Source of the DNA: Gordonia terrae
Lineage (GTDB): Bacteria; Actinomycetota; Actinomycetes; Mycobacteriales; Mycobacteriaceae
Assembly: GCF_001698225.1 (NCBI RefSeq)
Contig: NZ_CP016594.1
Coordinates: 4,154,001 to 4,218,000 of the forward strand
DNA: 64,000 nt
Direction: 5' to 3'
Each line of letters begins with the position of its first letter. Positions within the stretch are counted from its first letter, which is position 1. The position numbers were made by a program, and so were the translations under genes. The notes below the pieces were generated by a model. The model was not told the origin of the DNA, did not search any database, and saw only the letters and a program-made list of their open reading frames with translations. This document shows, piece after piece, positions 1-10,585 of the stretch.

Positions 1-103
1 GCTACGGACTCTCGGTGCCACCGTGGCCACCGGCCGCTTCGGCGCCCACATGGAGGTCGGTCTCGTCAACGACGGACCCGTCACGCTGATCCTCGACGTC
101 TGA
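1..103 (+). CDS. dtd: D-aminoacyl-tRNA deacylase, C-terminal fragment
   Basis: Only the last 33 codons lie in the window; the gene is cut by the left edge. The reading frame starting at base 2 ends with the residues GRFGAHMEV and then [11 protein letters not shown] before TGA. This matches the usual C-terminus of Dtd, the enzyme that hydrolyses D-amino acids from mischarged tRNAs in the cytoplasm and acts at the dimer-interface active site. fdhD follows on the same strand after 37 bases. The identification rests on this C-terminal signature alone. Confidence 0.8.
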   Translation, partial: LRTLGATVATGRFGAHMEVGLVNDGPVTLILDV

Positions 104-987
104 GACGACCGGGTCGTGCGGTCTCACGACTATCGTCGGGGTGGTGGGACGAATAACCGCACGCCGCCGCGTCACCCGCATCCGACGGGATGCCGCCCCG
201 ACGCAGCGTGCCGACACCCTCGCAGTGGAGGAGCCGCTCGAGATCCGGGTCCGCGGGACGTCCATCTCGGTGACCATGCGTACGCCCGGCAACGACTTCG
301 AACTCGTGGCCGGCTACCTCGTCTCCGAAGGTGTGATCGCGACCGGAGCGGACTATTCGACAGCCCGCTACTGCGCGGGCACTGACGCCGACGGGATCAA
401 CACCTACAACGTCGTCGACGTCTCACTCGCCGCGCACGTTCCCGCGACAGCGCCCGGACTCGCGCGTGCCACCACCACGACGAGCGCCTGTGGCATCTGC
501 GGCAAGGACAGCATCGAGTCCGTGCACACCGCGTCGGTCCGCGACCCCGGCGCCGACCCGATGACGATCGCCGCGAACGCCGTGCTGGATCTGCCCGATC
601 GGTTGCGCGCCGAACAGACCGTCTTCGACAAGACCGGCGGTCTGCACGCCGCAGCATTGTTCGCCGCGGACGGAACATTGCTGACGGTCCGTGAGGACGT
701 CGGCAGGCACAACGCCGTCGACAAGGTCGTCGGGTGGGCTGTACTCGCCGACCGACTGCCGCTCACCGGCACCGTCCTGCAGGTCTCCGGCCGAGCGAGT
801 TTCGAACTCGTCCAGAAGGCCGCGATGGCCGGCATCCCGATGCTCTGTGCGGTGTCGGCACCGTCCTCGCTGGCCGTCGACGCCGCCGACGACCTCGGCA
901 TCACGCTCGTCGGATTCTCACGTGGCGAGTCGATGGTGGTCTACACGCGACCCGACCGGATCACGGCCCCAGTCACCGAACACGCCG

Positions 988-2121
<1,134 letters not shown>

Positions 2122-2170
2122 GCGTCATCCCTCCGCTCGTGTTGTGTGTCAATCGAGTCGACGCTGTGGA

Positions 2171-3478
2171 TCACGGGAGTTTCGGCTTGATCTGGGTGTC
2201 GTAGATCTGGGCGATCTGCCGCTGCGTGTCGGCAAGGGTCGAGGCGACGTCGGCGTTCTGCAGACCGATCCGCTCGTACCCGGTACCGATGATCTTGTCG
2301 CCGCCGGGCACGAAGACGCGCGCGTAGTTCTGCGGCTGGGTTCGCGGCAACTGCTCGATGGCGGTCGCGAAGTTCGGGTTCTTCGCCAGGAACGCGACCA
2401 TCGACGGGTCGTCCTGCGCCGCCTTGCGCACCGGCATGTAACCGACGTTCTGGGAGAAGTACGACGTGTTCTCGGTGTTGGTGATGAACTCGATGAACTT
2501 GAGGGCGTTGACCTTCCGGTCGTCGGACAACTTGGCCGGGATGGCCAGTCCGGCGCCGCCCGTCGGGCACCCCGAAACCCCCTGCGGTGCGGGCAGGAAC
2601 GCCGTGCCGAACTCGAACGTGGCGTTCTCGGTGATCCCCGACAGGTCGCCGGTCGACGCGATCGTCGATGCGATGATGCCCGCACTGAAATCGCCGGCGA
2701 TGTCGTTGGAGATCTTCGCGTAGCGCTTGGTGTTGATCGAATCGCTCAGGTACTGCGCGGCGGCGACCGTCTTGGGGTCGGTGAACTTCAGTTCCCAGTC
2801 GTTGGAGTAGGCACCGCCGAAGGTCCAGGTCGGGCCCTGGAAGGTCCAGCCGAGGTAGTCGACGGCGTTGCCCCACCCATGAGCGCGCTTGTCGCCACCG
2901 ACCACGGTCTGGATCCGGGGGCCCCAGTCGTCGAACTCATCCCAGGTCTGCGGTCCGCGGTCGGGCAGGCCGGCCCGTCGCCACACGTCCTTGTTGTAGT
3001 AGAAAAGCGGCGTCGACCGAGCGTACGGCAGCGCCCATGTCTGGTCGTTCCACTTGTAGTCGCCCACAAGCGAATCGACGTAACCGGCGGTGTCGACACC
3101 GGCGCGGCCGAACAGGTCGTCGAGCGGGGCGATCGCACCGATGAGCGCGAAGTTGAACCACCACACGTCGGACAGGATCATGATGTCGGGGACCGCACCG
3201 CCCGAGAGGGCCGCGTTGAACTTCTGGGCTGCTTCTTCGTAGTTCTTGCCGGCGTCGACGAGCTGGACGGTGATGCCGGGGTTGGCCGCCTCGAACCGCG
3301 AGATCAGTTCGCGTTCCACCTCGACCGACTTGCCCGGGTGGTTCGACCAGAAGGTGAGCTTCGAGGCATCACCCGACGACGAGCCGCCGTCGCCCGAGCC
3401 GGCGCAGGCCGTGACCAGGGCTCCGGCCGCCGCGGTCGCCGATGCGGCCAGGAAGCCGCGGCGGGACATGTTGATCAT
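2171..3478 (-). CDS. ugpB: ABC importer substrate-binding lipoprotein, UgpB-like
   Basis: A 435-residue extracytoplasmic solute-binding protein. The N-terminus carries a twin-arginine-like SRRGFLA stretch and a lipobox LVTACAG with Cys25, so it is probably exported folded and lipid-anchored. The mature part resembles the family 1 binding proteins for glycerol-3-phosphate and related compounds. The mycobacterial UgpB is known to bind glycerophosphocholine; transfer of that specificity here is inference from gene order. The ATG start at 3478 has GGAGAC upstream. Three 16-base tandem repeats lie between this gene and ugpE. Confidence 0.85.
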   Translation of the reverse strand: MINMSRRGFLAASATAAAGALVTACAGSGDGGSSSGDASKLTFWSNHPGKSVEVERELISRFEAANPGITVQLVDAGKNYEEAAQKFNAALSGGAVPDIMILSDVWWFNFALIGAIAPLDDLFGRAGVDTAGYVDSLVGDYKWNDQTWALPYARSTPLFYYNKDVWRRAGLPDRGPQTWDEFDDWGPRIQTVVGGDKRAHGWGNAVDYLGWTFQGPTWTFGGAYSNDWELKFTDPKTVAAAQYLSDSINTKRYAKISNDIAGDFSAGIIASTIASTGDLSGITENATFEFGTAFLPAPQGVSGCPTGGAGLAIPAKLSDDRKVNALKFIEFITNTENTSYFSQNVGYMPVRKAAQDDPSMVAFLAKNPNFATAIEQLPRTQPQNYARVFVPGGDKIIGTGYERIGLQNADVASTLADTQRQIAQIYDTQIKPKLP

Positions 3479-3496
3479 TGTCGTCTCCTGTCAATC

Positions 3497-3543
3497 GTTC
3501 TCGTGCGAAGGCGTTCTCGCGCGAAGGCGTCTCGTGCGAAGGC
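3497..3543. repeat. three tandem 15-16 bp repeats between ugpE and ugpB
   Basis: Three adjacent near-identical units occupy 3497-3512, 3513-3528 and 3529-3543. Each ends in GCGAAGGC and begins GTTCTCG or GTCTCG. They lie in the 104-base gap of the ugp operon, upstream of the ugpB ribosome site. The middle unit contains the self-complementary core TTCGCGCGAA when read on the minus strand. Function is unknown; an RNA structure that sets relative ugpB expression is one possibility. Confidence 0.85.
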
Positions 3544-3582
3544 ATGGTGCGTGAGGCATCGGCGGGTGCGGGCAGTGCGCGG

Positions 3583-4536
3583 TCAACCCTTGACCGCCCC
3601 GGACGTCAGGCCCTTGATCATGTGTCGCTGCAACGCCAGGAAGATGGCGAGCATGGGCAGCATCGTGAGCACGGTGGCCGCCATGACCGGACCCCAGTTG
3701 GTCAGCCCGTCGCTGTTCTGCAGTTGGGTGAGTCCGACGGGCAGGGTGGCGACGGTGTAATCGTCGGCCATGAGGAACGGCCAGAGATACTCGTTCCACT
3801 CGTTGACCAGTGTGATCGTCGCGAACGCGACCATCGTCGGGATCGACAGCGGCAGGACGACGCGGGTGAGCAGTCGGAAGTGCCCGGCCCCATCCATCCG
3901 TGCGGCCTCGATGATCTCGGGTGGCAGCGAGAGAAAGTGGTTGCGCATCAAAAAGGTTCCGAAGGCGACGCCCGCGAGCGGGAGGATGATGCCGATGAAG
4001 GTGTTGCGGAAGCCGAGTTGGGCGACGAGTGCGTAGTTCGTGATGACCGTGATCTGGTTCGGGACCATCAGCGCCGCGATGATGACGACGAACACCACGT
4101 TCTTTCCCGGAAACCGCAGGAACACCAGGCCGTAGGCACTGAGCACGCCCAGCACGAACTTCGACGCGCCGAGGATTCCGGTCACGATGACCGAGTTGCG
4201 CAGAAAGGTCCAGAAGGGCACCGACGTCGTGGCCTCGGAGTAGTTCTCGGGACGCCACGTCGACGGCCACCAGACGGCCGGCTGCACGTAGATCTCGGAG
4301 CGATCTTTCAGCGAGGCCAACAGAATCCAGATCAGGGGCAGGGCGATGATCACCAACACCACCGCCATCGCGGCGTACCCGCACGCGTCGGCGAGCCGTC
4401 GACGTGTGACCGGCGACATCCGCGGGACGTCGGGATGCACCGGCCTCGTGGCCGACGATGTCGGAGTCGATGGCTTTCCGGTGCGCTTCTGTGCGGCATC
4501 GGCTTCCACAACCGAACCGGCGGTGACAGGCCTCAT
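3583..4536 (-). CDS. ugpE: ABC importer permease, UgpE-like
   Basis: A 317-residue inner-membrane permease of the MalG/UgpE group with six predicted hydrophobic segments after a Pro/Thr-rich cytoplasmic N-terminus of about 50 residues. The EAA loop that contacts the ATPase is visible as EIIEAARMDGAG followed by VVLPLSIP. The start at 4536 is chosen because its ATG overlaps the stop of ugpA as ATGA, a sign of translational coupling; the reading frame is open further upstream but there it lies inside ugpA. It pairs with UgpA to form the transmembrane channel. Confidence 0.9.
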   Translation of the reverse strand: MRPVTAGSVVEADAAQKRTGKPSTPTSSATRPVHPDVPRMSPVTRRRLADACGYAAMAVVLVIIALPLIWILLASLKDRSEIYVQPAVWWPSTWRPENYSEATTSVPFWTFLRNSVIVTGILGASKFVLGVLSAYGLVFLRFPGKNVVFVVIIAALMVPNQITVITNYALVAQLGFRNTFIGIILPLAGVAFGTFLMRNHFLSLPPEIIEAARMDGAGHFRLLTRVVLPLSIPTMVAFATITLVNEWNEYLWPFLMADDYTVATLPVGLTQLQNSDGLTNWGPVMAATVLTMLPMLAIFLALQRHMIKGLTSGAVKG

Positions 4537-5447
4537 CGGGCACCTCGATCCATCATGCGGACCTGGACGACGGTGATGACCAGGAGGACGACGAACATGA
4601 CCGTTGCGACCGTGGCGCCGTAACCGGCCCGGAAGTTGACGAAGCTCTCCTCGTACACCTGGTAGACCATCGTCGTGGTGCCGTTGCCCAGCGGCCCGCC
4701 GCGGGTCATCACGTTGATGATGTCGAACACCTGTAACGAGTTGAGCAGCACGGTGATCGACAGGAAGAAGGTGGTCGGACGCAACTGCGGGAGCAACACC
4801 TTGCGAAAGTACGTCCACCATCCGGCACCGTCGATCGCCGCCGCCTCGTCGAGATCGGAACGCTTGCCCTGCAGGGCCGCCAGGTAGATCACGAACGTGT
4901 ACCCGAGGTTCTTCCAGATGTAGGTCACCGTGATCATGAACAACGCCCAGTGCGGTTGCTGGTAAAAGTCCGGCGCGGTACCGAGTCCCAGACGCCCCAT
5001 CACGTCGTTGATCAGACCGAAGCTGGGGTCGAAGACGAACTGGAAGGCGATCCCCACGGCCGCGCCGGACAGCACGAACGGCGCGAAGGCCGTCGACCGC
5101 ACCAGGTTGCGGCCGCGCAACTTACGGTCGAGCAGCAGGGCCAGACCCAACCCCGCGATCATGCTGCCCGCGACGGCGGCCACGGTGAAGATGACCGTGT
5201 TCGAGACGATCACCCGCGTATCGGCACGGGTGAACCACTCGATGTAGTTGTCCAGGCCGATGAACGTGGCCCCGGACTGGGCGATATTCCAGTCGTAGAA
5301 CGACATCCGCACGTTCTCGACAAGCGGGCGATACGTGAAGACCGCGAGGAGGATCAGGTTGGGCGCGACGAGCAACAGGAACAACCCGTAGCTCCGCCAG
5401 GGGCGTCTGCCGGTGGCGGGCAGGACATGTTCGTCGACCGATGGCAC
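4533..5447 (-). CDS. ugpA: ABC importer permease, UgpA-like
   Basis: A 304-residue permease of the MalF/UgpA group, with six hydrophobic segments and the EAA loop DLDEAAAIDGAG. It is the first gene of the importer operon and is followed by ugpE with a 4-base overlap. The start is taken as GTG at 5447. No good ribosome site is seen; instead a short stem (GGCGA/TCGCC around a 4-base loop, 5449-5462) ends one base before the start codon. The next in-frame ATG falls after the first membrane segment, so a later start is unlikely. Confidence 0.88.
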   Translation of the reverse strand: MPSVDEHVLPATGRRPWRSYGLFLLLVAPNLILLAVFTYRPLVENVRMSFYDWNIAQSGATFIGLDNYIEWFTRADTRVIVSNTVIFTVAAVAGSMIAGLGLALLLDRKLRGRNLVRSTAFAPFVLSGAAVGIAFQFVFDPSFGLINDVMGRLGLGTAPDFYQQPHWALFMITVTYIWKNLGYTFVIYLAALQGKRSDLDEAAAIDGAGWWTYFRKVLLPQLRPTTFFLSITVLLNSLQVFDIINVMTRGGPLGNGTTTMVYQVYEESFVNFRAGYGATVATVMFVVLLVITVVQVRMMDRGAR

Positions 5448-5544
5448 TGGCGAAGTCTCGCCGTAGGAGACGACCGGATGGTGAACTCAGGCAGCGTCTC
5501 CGGTGAACGGTGCCTTCACAGCCGCGAACAGCATGTCGGACCGT

Positions 5545-7635
5545 TCAGCCTTCCCCTCGTGACGCCGCCAGCCGGACCAGCTGGCCCGTGGTGGCGTCGG
5601 GGAGGTATGCCCTCGACACGGCCACACCGATACGCGGGAGGTCTGATTCGTCCCGGAACGCGAGATAGACCGGCTCGTAGCGTGGGTTGAACTTCTTCTT
5701 GAAGGTGTGCAACGACCGGAACCCGTAGTACGGCTCGAGGGCCGCCCCCAAGGTGTCGAGGAGTTTGTCCAGCGGTTCCGCGTCCGACTCGCCCGTGCGT
5801 GCCAGCGGCGCTCCCGACAGTGAGATGAACTGCGCTCCATCGTCTTTGAAAGCCACCGCCGACGATGCGATGAGATATTCGACGACCGGCCCGAACCCGT
5901 CGGTCCGTCGTCTCATGATGTCGAGCGTCCACCCCGCGACGTCGCCGCCGGGTGCGTACACGGGCAGCCATGACAACACCCCGTGCACATTGCCTGCGGG
6001 GTCGACCGCGAGCGCGACCCGCACGGCGGGGTCCATCGCCTCCTCGACGCTGCCGAGGGTGAAGCCCATCTCGGGCAACCCCTTGTCCCCCACCCATTCC
6101 TCGGAGATCGCCCGCACCTGTGTCCGGACGGCGAACGACTCGTCGGCGAGGGTGACCATCCGCAACGAGATATCCTGTTTCGCCGCCTTGTTCATCGCTG
6201 ATCGCACGTGCTGCCACGGTTTGCCCTTGAACTCCAGTCCCGGCAGGTCGACGATCGTGTCCTCGGCGATCTGCACACTGAGCCAGCCGCGTTCGGTGAC
6301 GATGCCGGAGGTGGCCGACCCGATCGAGAACCAACACGGCGTGCTACCCGAACTCTCGGCGAGGTCGACGAAGGCTCCGACCGCGTCTCGCAACCGCTCG
6401 GGCGCACAGACCGGATCCGCCAGCGCCAGCATCGTTCCGACGTGCTTGCGGTAGGTCACGACGGCCTGACCGCCGAGGTCGCCCTCCGGACCCGTGAACT
6501 GATAGCTGTTGCCGGGCCACGTCGTCATCCACGACATCGTGCCGCCGCCGTGGGTGCGCAACAGTTCTCGGACCCGTTCCACCGGGTCGTCGTCGTCCCC
6601 GACAGTGCCCACCTGCCGCACCCGCCAGGGCACCGCGAATGCGAACCGCCCCGGGATGAGGATGGCCAGCACAAGCACCCAGAGAAGCGTGGTACCCAGG
6701 GTGACGGCACCCTCGGTCGACACGTCGGTGAAGATGACGAGGAACACCGCGAGCACGGTCACGATGACGTTCAATGCGCCGATGACCACGGCGACCCACC
6801 ATGCCCACCGTTTGCCACGGCGCAGCTGATCGGCGATCAGAACGTTGACGGCCAGGCCGATCAGCATCGTGAACACCGAGTCGTCGCCGGAGTCGGTCGG
6901 ACCGAGCGGCCCGCTGCCCGGGAACAGGAAGACCAAGAGGTTCGCACCGGCGATGATCAGGAGCGCGGCGCACCCCAACATCCGGACCTCGCGGCGCGTG
7001 CGCGGAACCCAGCCGCGCTCGTTGGTGGCGAAGAACTTCTCGCCGACGATCAGCATGATGACCGCCGCGAGGACGTACTGGACCGAGGCCAGGGTTCCCT
7101 GGAACAGGAACGCGACCGAGACGATCGCCCCCAGCAGCACGCGGACGCGCAGCCGCCATGGCGAACGGACGGTCGCCGAGGCCACCGCCACCGCCGACAC
7201 CACCAGCGCTCCGACGCCGGTGCCCCGCGAGTCCGCCAGTTGTTCGGCCCATCGCCACGACGTGACCTCCGACGACAGCAGCCACAGCAGCACGACGGTC
7301 AGCAGGCACGAGATCAGGTGACCGCCGACGCCTACCAGAACAGCTCTCACGGTACCCAATTGCCATTCGGCCCATCCCATTCCGACGACAACGGCCACAA
7401 GTGCCAGCAGGTAGAGCCAGGGTCCGGGTTCGATGAACGCGGACGTCACCGGCGTCCACCACCGCCCCTCCCGAAGGGCGGGCAATCCGAACGCGACGTC
7501 GCGGTACCACGACTTGTCCGAGGCCCGGCCCCACAGCGATCCGGTCGTCGCACCGACGACCAGCAGAGCGACCGCGAGGGCGATGGTGAACGGAAGCCTG
7601 CGCACCACGGTGAGCCAGGACACGTCAGAATGCAT
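5545..7635 (-). CDS. phosphatidylglycerol aminoacyl-transferase-like membrane protein (DUF2156)
   Basis: A 696-residue protein. About the first 370 residues are strongly hydrophobic. Residues ~40-190 look rhomboid-like (WWTPVTSAF, then GVGGHLISCLL) but without a catalytic GxSG serine, and more membrane segments follow. The C-terminal ~320 residues form the soluble DUF2156 domain found in MprF/LysX-type enzymes, with blocks such as FKGKPWQHVRSAMNKA and YGFRSLHTFKKKFNPRYEP. Family knowledge suggests transfer of an amino acid from aminoacyl-tRNA to phosphatidylglycerol, which lowers membrane negative charge. There is no fused lysyl-tRNA synthetase as in mycobacterial LysX. The start is the ATG at 7635; an in-frame TTG lies two codons upstream. 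Confidence 0.75.
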   Translation of the reverse strand: MHSDVSWLTVVRRLPFTIALAVALLVVGATTGSLWGRASDKSWYRDVAFGLPALREGRWWTPVTSAFIEPGPWLYLLALVAVVVGMGWAEWQLGTVRAVLVGVGGHLISCLLTVVLLWLLSSEVTSWRWAEQLADSRGTGVGALVVSAVAVASATVRSPWRLRVRVLLGAIVSVAFLFQGTLASVQYVLAAVIMLIVGEKFFATNERGWVPRTRREVRMLGCAALLIIAGANLLVFLFPGSGPLGPTDSGDDSVFTMLIGLAVNVLIADQLRRGKRWAWWVAVVIGALNVIVTVLAVFLVIFTDVSTEGAVTLGTTLLWVLVLAILIPGRFAFAVPWRVRQVGTVGDDDDPVERVRELLRTHGGGTMSWMTTWPGNSYQFTGPEGDLGGQAVVTYRKHVGTMLALADPVCAPERLRDAVGAFVDLAESSGSTPCWFSIGSATSGIVTERGWLSVQIAEDTIVDLPGLEFKGKPWQHVRSAMNKAAKQDISLRMVTLADESFAVRTQVRAISEEWVGDKGLPEMGFTLGSVEEAMDPAVRVALAVDPAGNVHGVLSWLPVYAPGGDVAGWTLDIMRRRTDGFGPVVEYLIASSAVAFKDDGAQFISLSGAPLARTGESDAEPLDKLLDTLGAALEPYYGFRSLHTFKKKFNPRYEPVYLAFRDESDLPRIGVAVSRAYLPDATTGQLVRLAASRGEG

Positions 7636-7687
7636 GGTCAACCGTACGACGACCCGGCCGCGCCCACACGGTCATCGAGACGATCAC

Positions 7688-8767
7688 TCAATCGGCGGGC
7701 GACGCACACCAACGTTCGTCCTCACGGAACCAGAGCACCGGCACGTCGTCGATGCGCATCGCATCAGGGTCGAGCCACCACGTGACGTCCGGACCCCAGC
7801 CGGCCAACACCGTCGCGCCGTCCCGCGTCGCGAGTGGAATCTCGATCCCGGCGCTGCTGAGGTAGCCGTTGACGCTCACGTGTACCGCGTCGTGGTCATC
7901 CGCGACTGCTTCCCAGTCGGGCATGTACCAGCGGCGGTGCCGGCCGGTGGTGTTGTACCAGTCCCACTTCCTCGAGGCGGTCACCTCCAGCGGGTATCGG
8001 TCGACGAGCCGGGCCCAGTCACCGGGCGCTCCGATCTCGTACACGCGCGCGCGTTCGGCGACGGACACCGCCCACACCCGGGCCTCGTCCCCGATCGACG
8101 TGTCCTCCTCGGCGATGAGCTGCACTGCGCCGAGGCCCGGGCGGGCACGCGTCGTCTGCGCCGTCCCAGCGGCGTATGGGGTCGACCACCACTCACCGGA
8201 GAGAGCGCGATGCGGATGTCGTTGGTACTCCTGCCGGCAGCGCTTCTCGCTGGAGTCGATGTGGGCACGCCACTCATCCCACCGAACACCGTCGCTGCGA
8301 TACGGCAGCGTCGACTCCGGGAACGCCTCGTTTCCGAACGGATAGGCGATCATGCGCTGGAGCTCCGGGTCGATCGGGTCGTCCCACCACGCGCAGGCCG
8401 GATGCCGGGATACCGATTCCGCGATAACCGTGAGTAGCGTGACGACCTCACTTGCGGCGTAGAGGATGTCCTCCTTGTCGGGAGGCTGCCAGTATCGGGC
8501 GAAGTCCACCGCGTAGCCGAGTGCGCCCAGGAACTCCGATTCATCCGCCGCAACGAGGCCTTCGATGTCGACGCTCCGAATCGCGGACTGAACTTCGATC
8601 AATGTCCGAGGGCGACGATACTGATCGCCTCGGTCGCCCGTGGCGTGGCGGAATGCCACGTTCGCGCAGAGGAATCGACCGCGCGGCGTAGCCAGGATCC
8701 GTTGGGCTCGGGTCACCTCGCCGACGGTATCGGTGACCGAAGCCGAACGCCATGGGATTAACGCCAT
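7688..8767 (-). CDS. hypothetical protein
   Basis: A 359-residue protein that I do not recognise. It is soluble, with no signal peptide or membrane segment, and rich in Trp and acidic residues (for example ARYWQPPDKEDILYAASEVV and the C-terminal ending GWGPDVTWWLDPDAMRIDD). The start is uncertain. The ATG at 8767 lies in one copy of a 14-base tandem duplication, and the matching ATG of the other copy is in a different frame. A GTG at 8716 is an alternative. It is transcribed in the same direction as the downstream lipid-modifying enzyme, with a gap of 52 bases. Function unknown. Confidence 0.6.
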   Translation of the reverse strand: MALIPWRSASVTDTVGEVTRAQRILATPRGRFLCANVAFRHATGDRGDQYRRPRTLIEVQSAIRSVDIEGLVAADESEFLGALGYAVDFARYWQPPDKEDILYAASEVVTLLTVIAESVSRHPACAWWDDPIDPELQRMIAYPFGNEAFPESTLPYRSDGVRWDEWRAHIDSSEKRCRQEYQRHPHRALSGEWWSTPYAAGTAQTTRARPGLGAVQLIAEEDTSIGDEARVWAVSVAERARVYEIGAPGDWARLVDRYPLEVTASRKWDWYNTTGRHRRWYMPDWEAVADDHDAVHVSVNGYLSSAGIEIPLATRDGATVLAGWGPDVTWWLDPDAMRIDDVPVLWFREDERWCASPAD

Positions 8768-8774
8768 GGGATTA
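8747..8774. repeat. 14-bp perfect tandem duplication at a gene start
   Basis: The unit ACGCCATGGGATTA occurs twice without a gap (8747-8760 and 8761-8774). Read on the minus strand, each copy supplies an ATG, but because the unit is not a multiple of three the two ATGs are in different frames. Only the one at 8767 opens the long frame of the hypothetical gene. Confidence 0.9.
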
Positions 8775-8882
8775 CTGCTCGCGGCCCACCGATCACCGAG
8801 ATGATGCACTCCGCGCCGGGGCGCGAACCGCATACCATCCCCTACCGACAACCGACCGTCACCCAGGAGAACACGAAACTCG

Positions 8883-8911
8883 TTGCACAACACCAGAATC
8901 GCCGGTACAGT
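8883..8911 (+). promoter_or_regulatory. sigma-70-type promoter of the HNH/DUF222 gene
   Basis: The -35 hexamer TTGCAC (8883-8888) and the -10 hexamer TACAGT (8906-8911) are separated by 17 bases, close to the housekeeping consensus. Transcription would begin near 8918, about 30 bases before the chosen ATG at 8948, which supports that start over upstream in-frame codons. Confidence 0.65.
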
Positions 8912-8947
8912 AGAACTCACATTCGACTCACCACGGGGGTGACGGTC

Positions 8948-10585
8948 ATGTTCGATTCCCAGCAGGTCGTAGACACCGACGAGCGGCCCCCTCGTGCGGT
9001 CGAGTTGGTGGCCGACCTCCACCGCATCCTGGATGAGCTGCAGTCGGTGGACCTGGCCCCGTGCACCGATACCGAACTCACCGACGTCGCAGCAGACACC
9101 GAACGTGCCATCGCGCGACTGACCGTTGCCGGTGACCGGCAGATCGATCAAGTCGAGGCTCGCGACCTTCCCCGCAAGACCGGTTGCCGAACCCTCATGC
9201 AGTTCATGACCCATCGGCTGCGAGTCTCGAACCCGATGCGTCGCCGCAAGCAGATGGACGCCACCGCCCACCGCACCAGCCTCGGCGGTGAAGTCCTGCC
9301 ACCCGAACACCCCTGCCTGGCTGAGGCTTTCACTCAAGGCGCGGTGGGTACCGCGCACGTGCAGGCGACCCTGGATGTCCTCGATCGCATCCCGGCGGCT
9401 GTCGACCACGACGTCAGGGTCGCTGCCGAGCGTCAGATGGCCGAGATCGCCGCCGACCACACACCCGCCGACATCACCCAACTCGGCGCGCGGCTCCTCG
9501 CTCACCTCGACCCGGACGGCACCCTGGCCGACGACACCGACCAGAAACGACGCCGCGGCCTGTGGATCGGTCGCCAACGAGCCGATGGCACCGCCAAAAT
9601 ATCGGGCACCCTCACCCCCGCACTCGCCGCCCGGTTGACTATGATGTTCGCCGTCTGGGGCAAACCCGGACTCAACAACCCCGACGACCCCGCCTCACCC
9701 CAGGGTCCGGCCGGAGCCGCTGACCCCGAAGCCGTAGCGGCGGCAGCCGACCGTGACGGCCGCACTCTAGCCCAGACGAACCACGACGCGCTCGACGCCG
9801 CACTGGCCGCCGGTTTCGCCGACGGGACACTCGGGACATCGCACCGCGGCCTGCCCGTGCAACTGATCATCAAAGCCGACCTGAACGACCTGATCCGCGA
9901 AGCCGGGCTCGCGACCACCGCCACCGGAACCCTGCTGCCCATCCGGGACGTCATCGCGCTCGCCGCGGATATGCAGCCCTGGCTGGCGATCTTCAAAGAC
10001 CACACCGCGGTGCCTTTGCACTTCGGTAGGGGTAAGCGTCTCGCCACCCGCGAACAACGCCTCGTCTCCTTCGCCCGCCCCGACGGCGAAGTGTGCTCCG
10101 CACCCGGATGCGACCAGCCCGCCACCCACGTCGAACTCCACCACGCCCAGAAAGACTGGGCCAAAGGTGGTTCCACCGACATCGACGACCTCGCACCGGC
10201 CTGCCCCCGCCACAACCGCATGGTCGGCGACCAGCCCGGCCAGTACACCACCCGCATCGAACGGTCCGGCCCCGACGAAGGCCGCTGCCTCTGGCGACTC
10301 AACACCGAACCCGGCGCGCCACCCAACCCCGACCGCCTCAACCGCCGGCCCGACATACCCCGGCGGTTCACCACACACCTGAACACAGTGCGCAACGAGA
10401 TCCACGGACCGACCACCCGGCCCGGCGACCAAGCACGCCCGTACGGCCACACCCACGACGACGCGCGCCGCTCATGGTCGACGATCAGCCACGTCATCGA
10501 CGTCCGACCACCCCGACCCAGCCTACGACAGCTTCACCCCTCCCTCATCGAAGCACACCTCATGGAGCTCCTCGCACGTAACTGA
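8948..10585 (+). CDS. HNH endonuclease-like protein with DUF222 (13E12 repeat family)
   Basis: A 545-residue member of the 13E12/DUF222 family that is repeated in many mycolate actinomycete genomes. DUF222 spans roughly residues 20-340. A C-terminal HNH motif lies at about residues 382-425, with metal and structural cysteines in CSAPGCDQ and the catalytic-type histidines in VELHHAQKDW and CPRHN. The family is thought to be DNA-cleaving and is often found in many copies, but its role is not established. The ATG at 8948 follows a good promoter. The reading frame extends further upstream, but that part precedes the expected transcript start. Confidence 0.85.
   Translation: MFDSQQVVDTDERPPRAVELVADLHRILDELQSVDLAPCTDTELTDVAADTERAIARLTVAGDRQIDQVEARDLPRKTGCRTLMQFMTHRLRVSNPMRRRKQMDATAHRTSLGGEVLPPEHPCLAEAFTQGAVGTAHVQATLDVLDRIPAAVDHDVRVAAERQMAEIAADHTPADITQLGARLLAHLDPDGTLADDTDQKRRRGLWIGRQRADGTAKISGTLTPALAARLTMMFAVWGKPGLNNPDDPASPQGPAGAADPEAVAAAADRDGRTLAQTNHDALDAALAAGFADGTLGTSHRGLPVQLIIKADLNDLIREAGLATTATGTLLPIRDVIALAADMQPWLAIFKDHTAVPLHFGRGKRLATREQRLVSFARPDGEVCSAPGCDQPATHVELHHAQKDWAKGGSTDIDDLAPACPRHNRMVGDQPGQYTTRIERSGPDEGRCLWRLNTEPGAPPNPDRLNRRPDIPRRFTTHLNTVRNEIHGPTTRPGDQARPYGHTHDDARRSWSTISHVIDVRPPRPSLRQLHPSLIEAHLMELLARN

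Noticed and set aside
8948..10585. HNH/DUF222 gene as a mobile intron or insertion sequence
   Set aside because: No transposase, terminal inverted repeats, target duplication or intron structure is seen around it; it is a free-standing 13E12-family gene.
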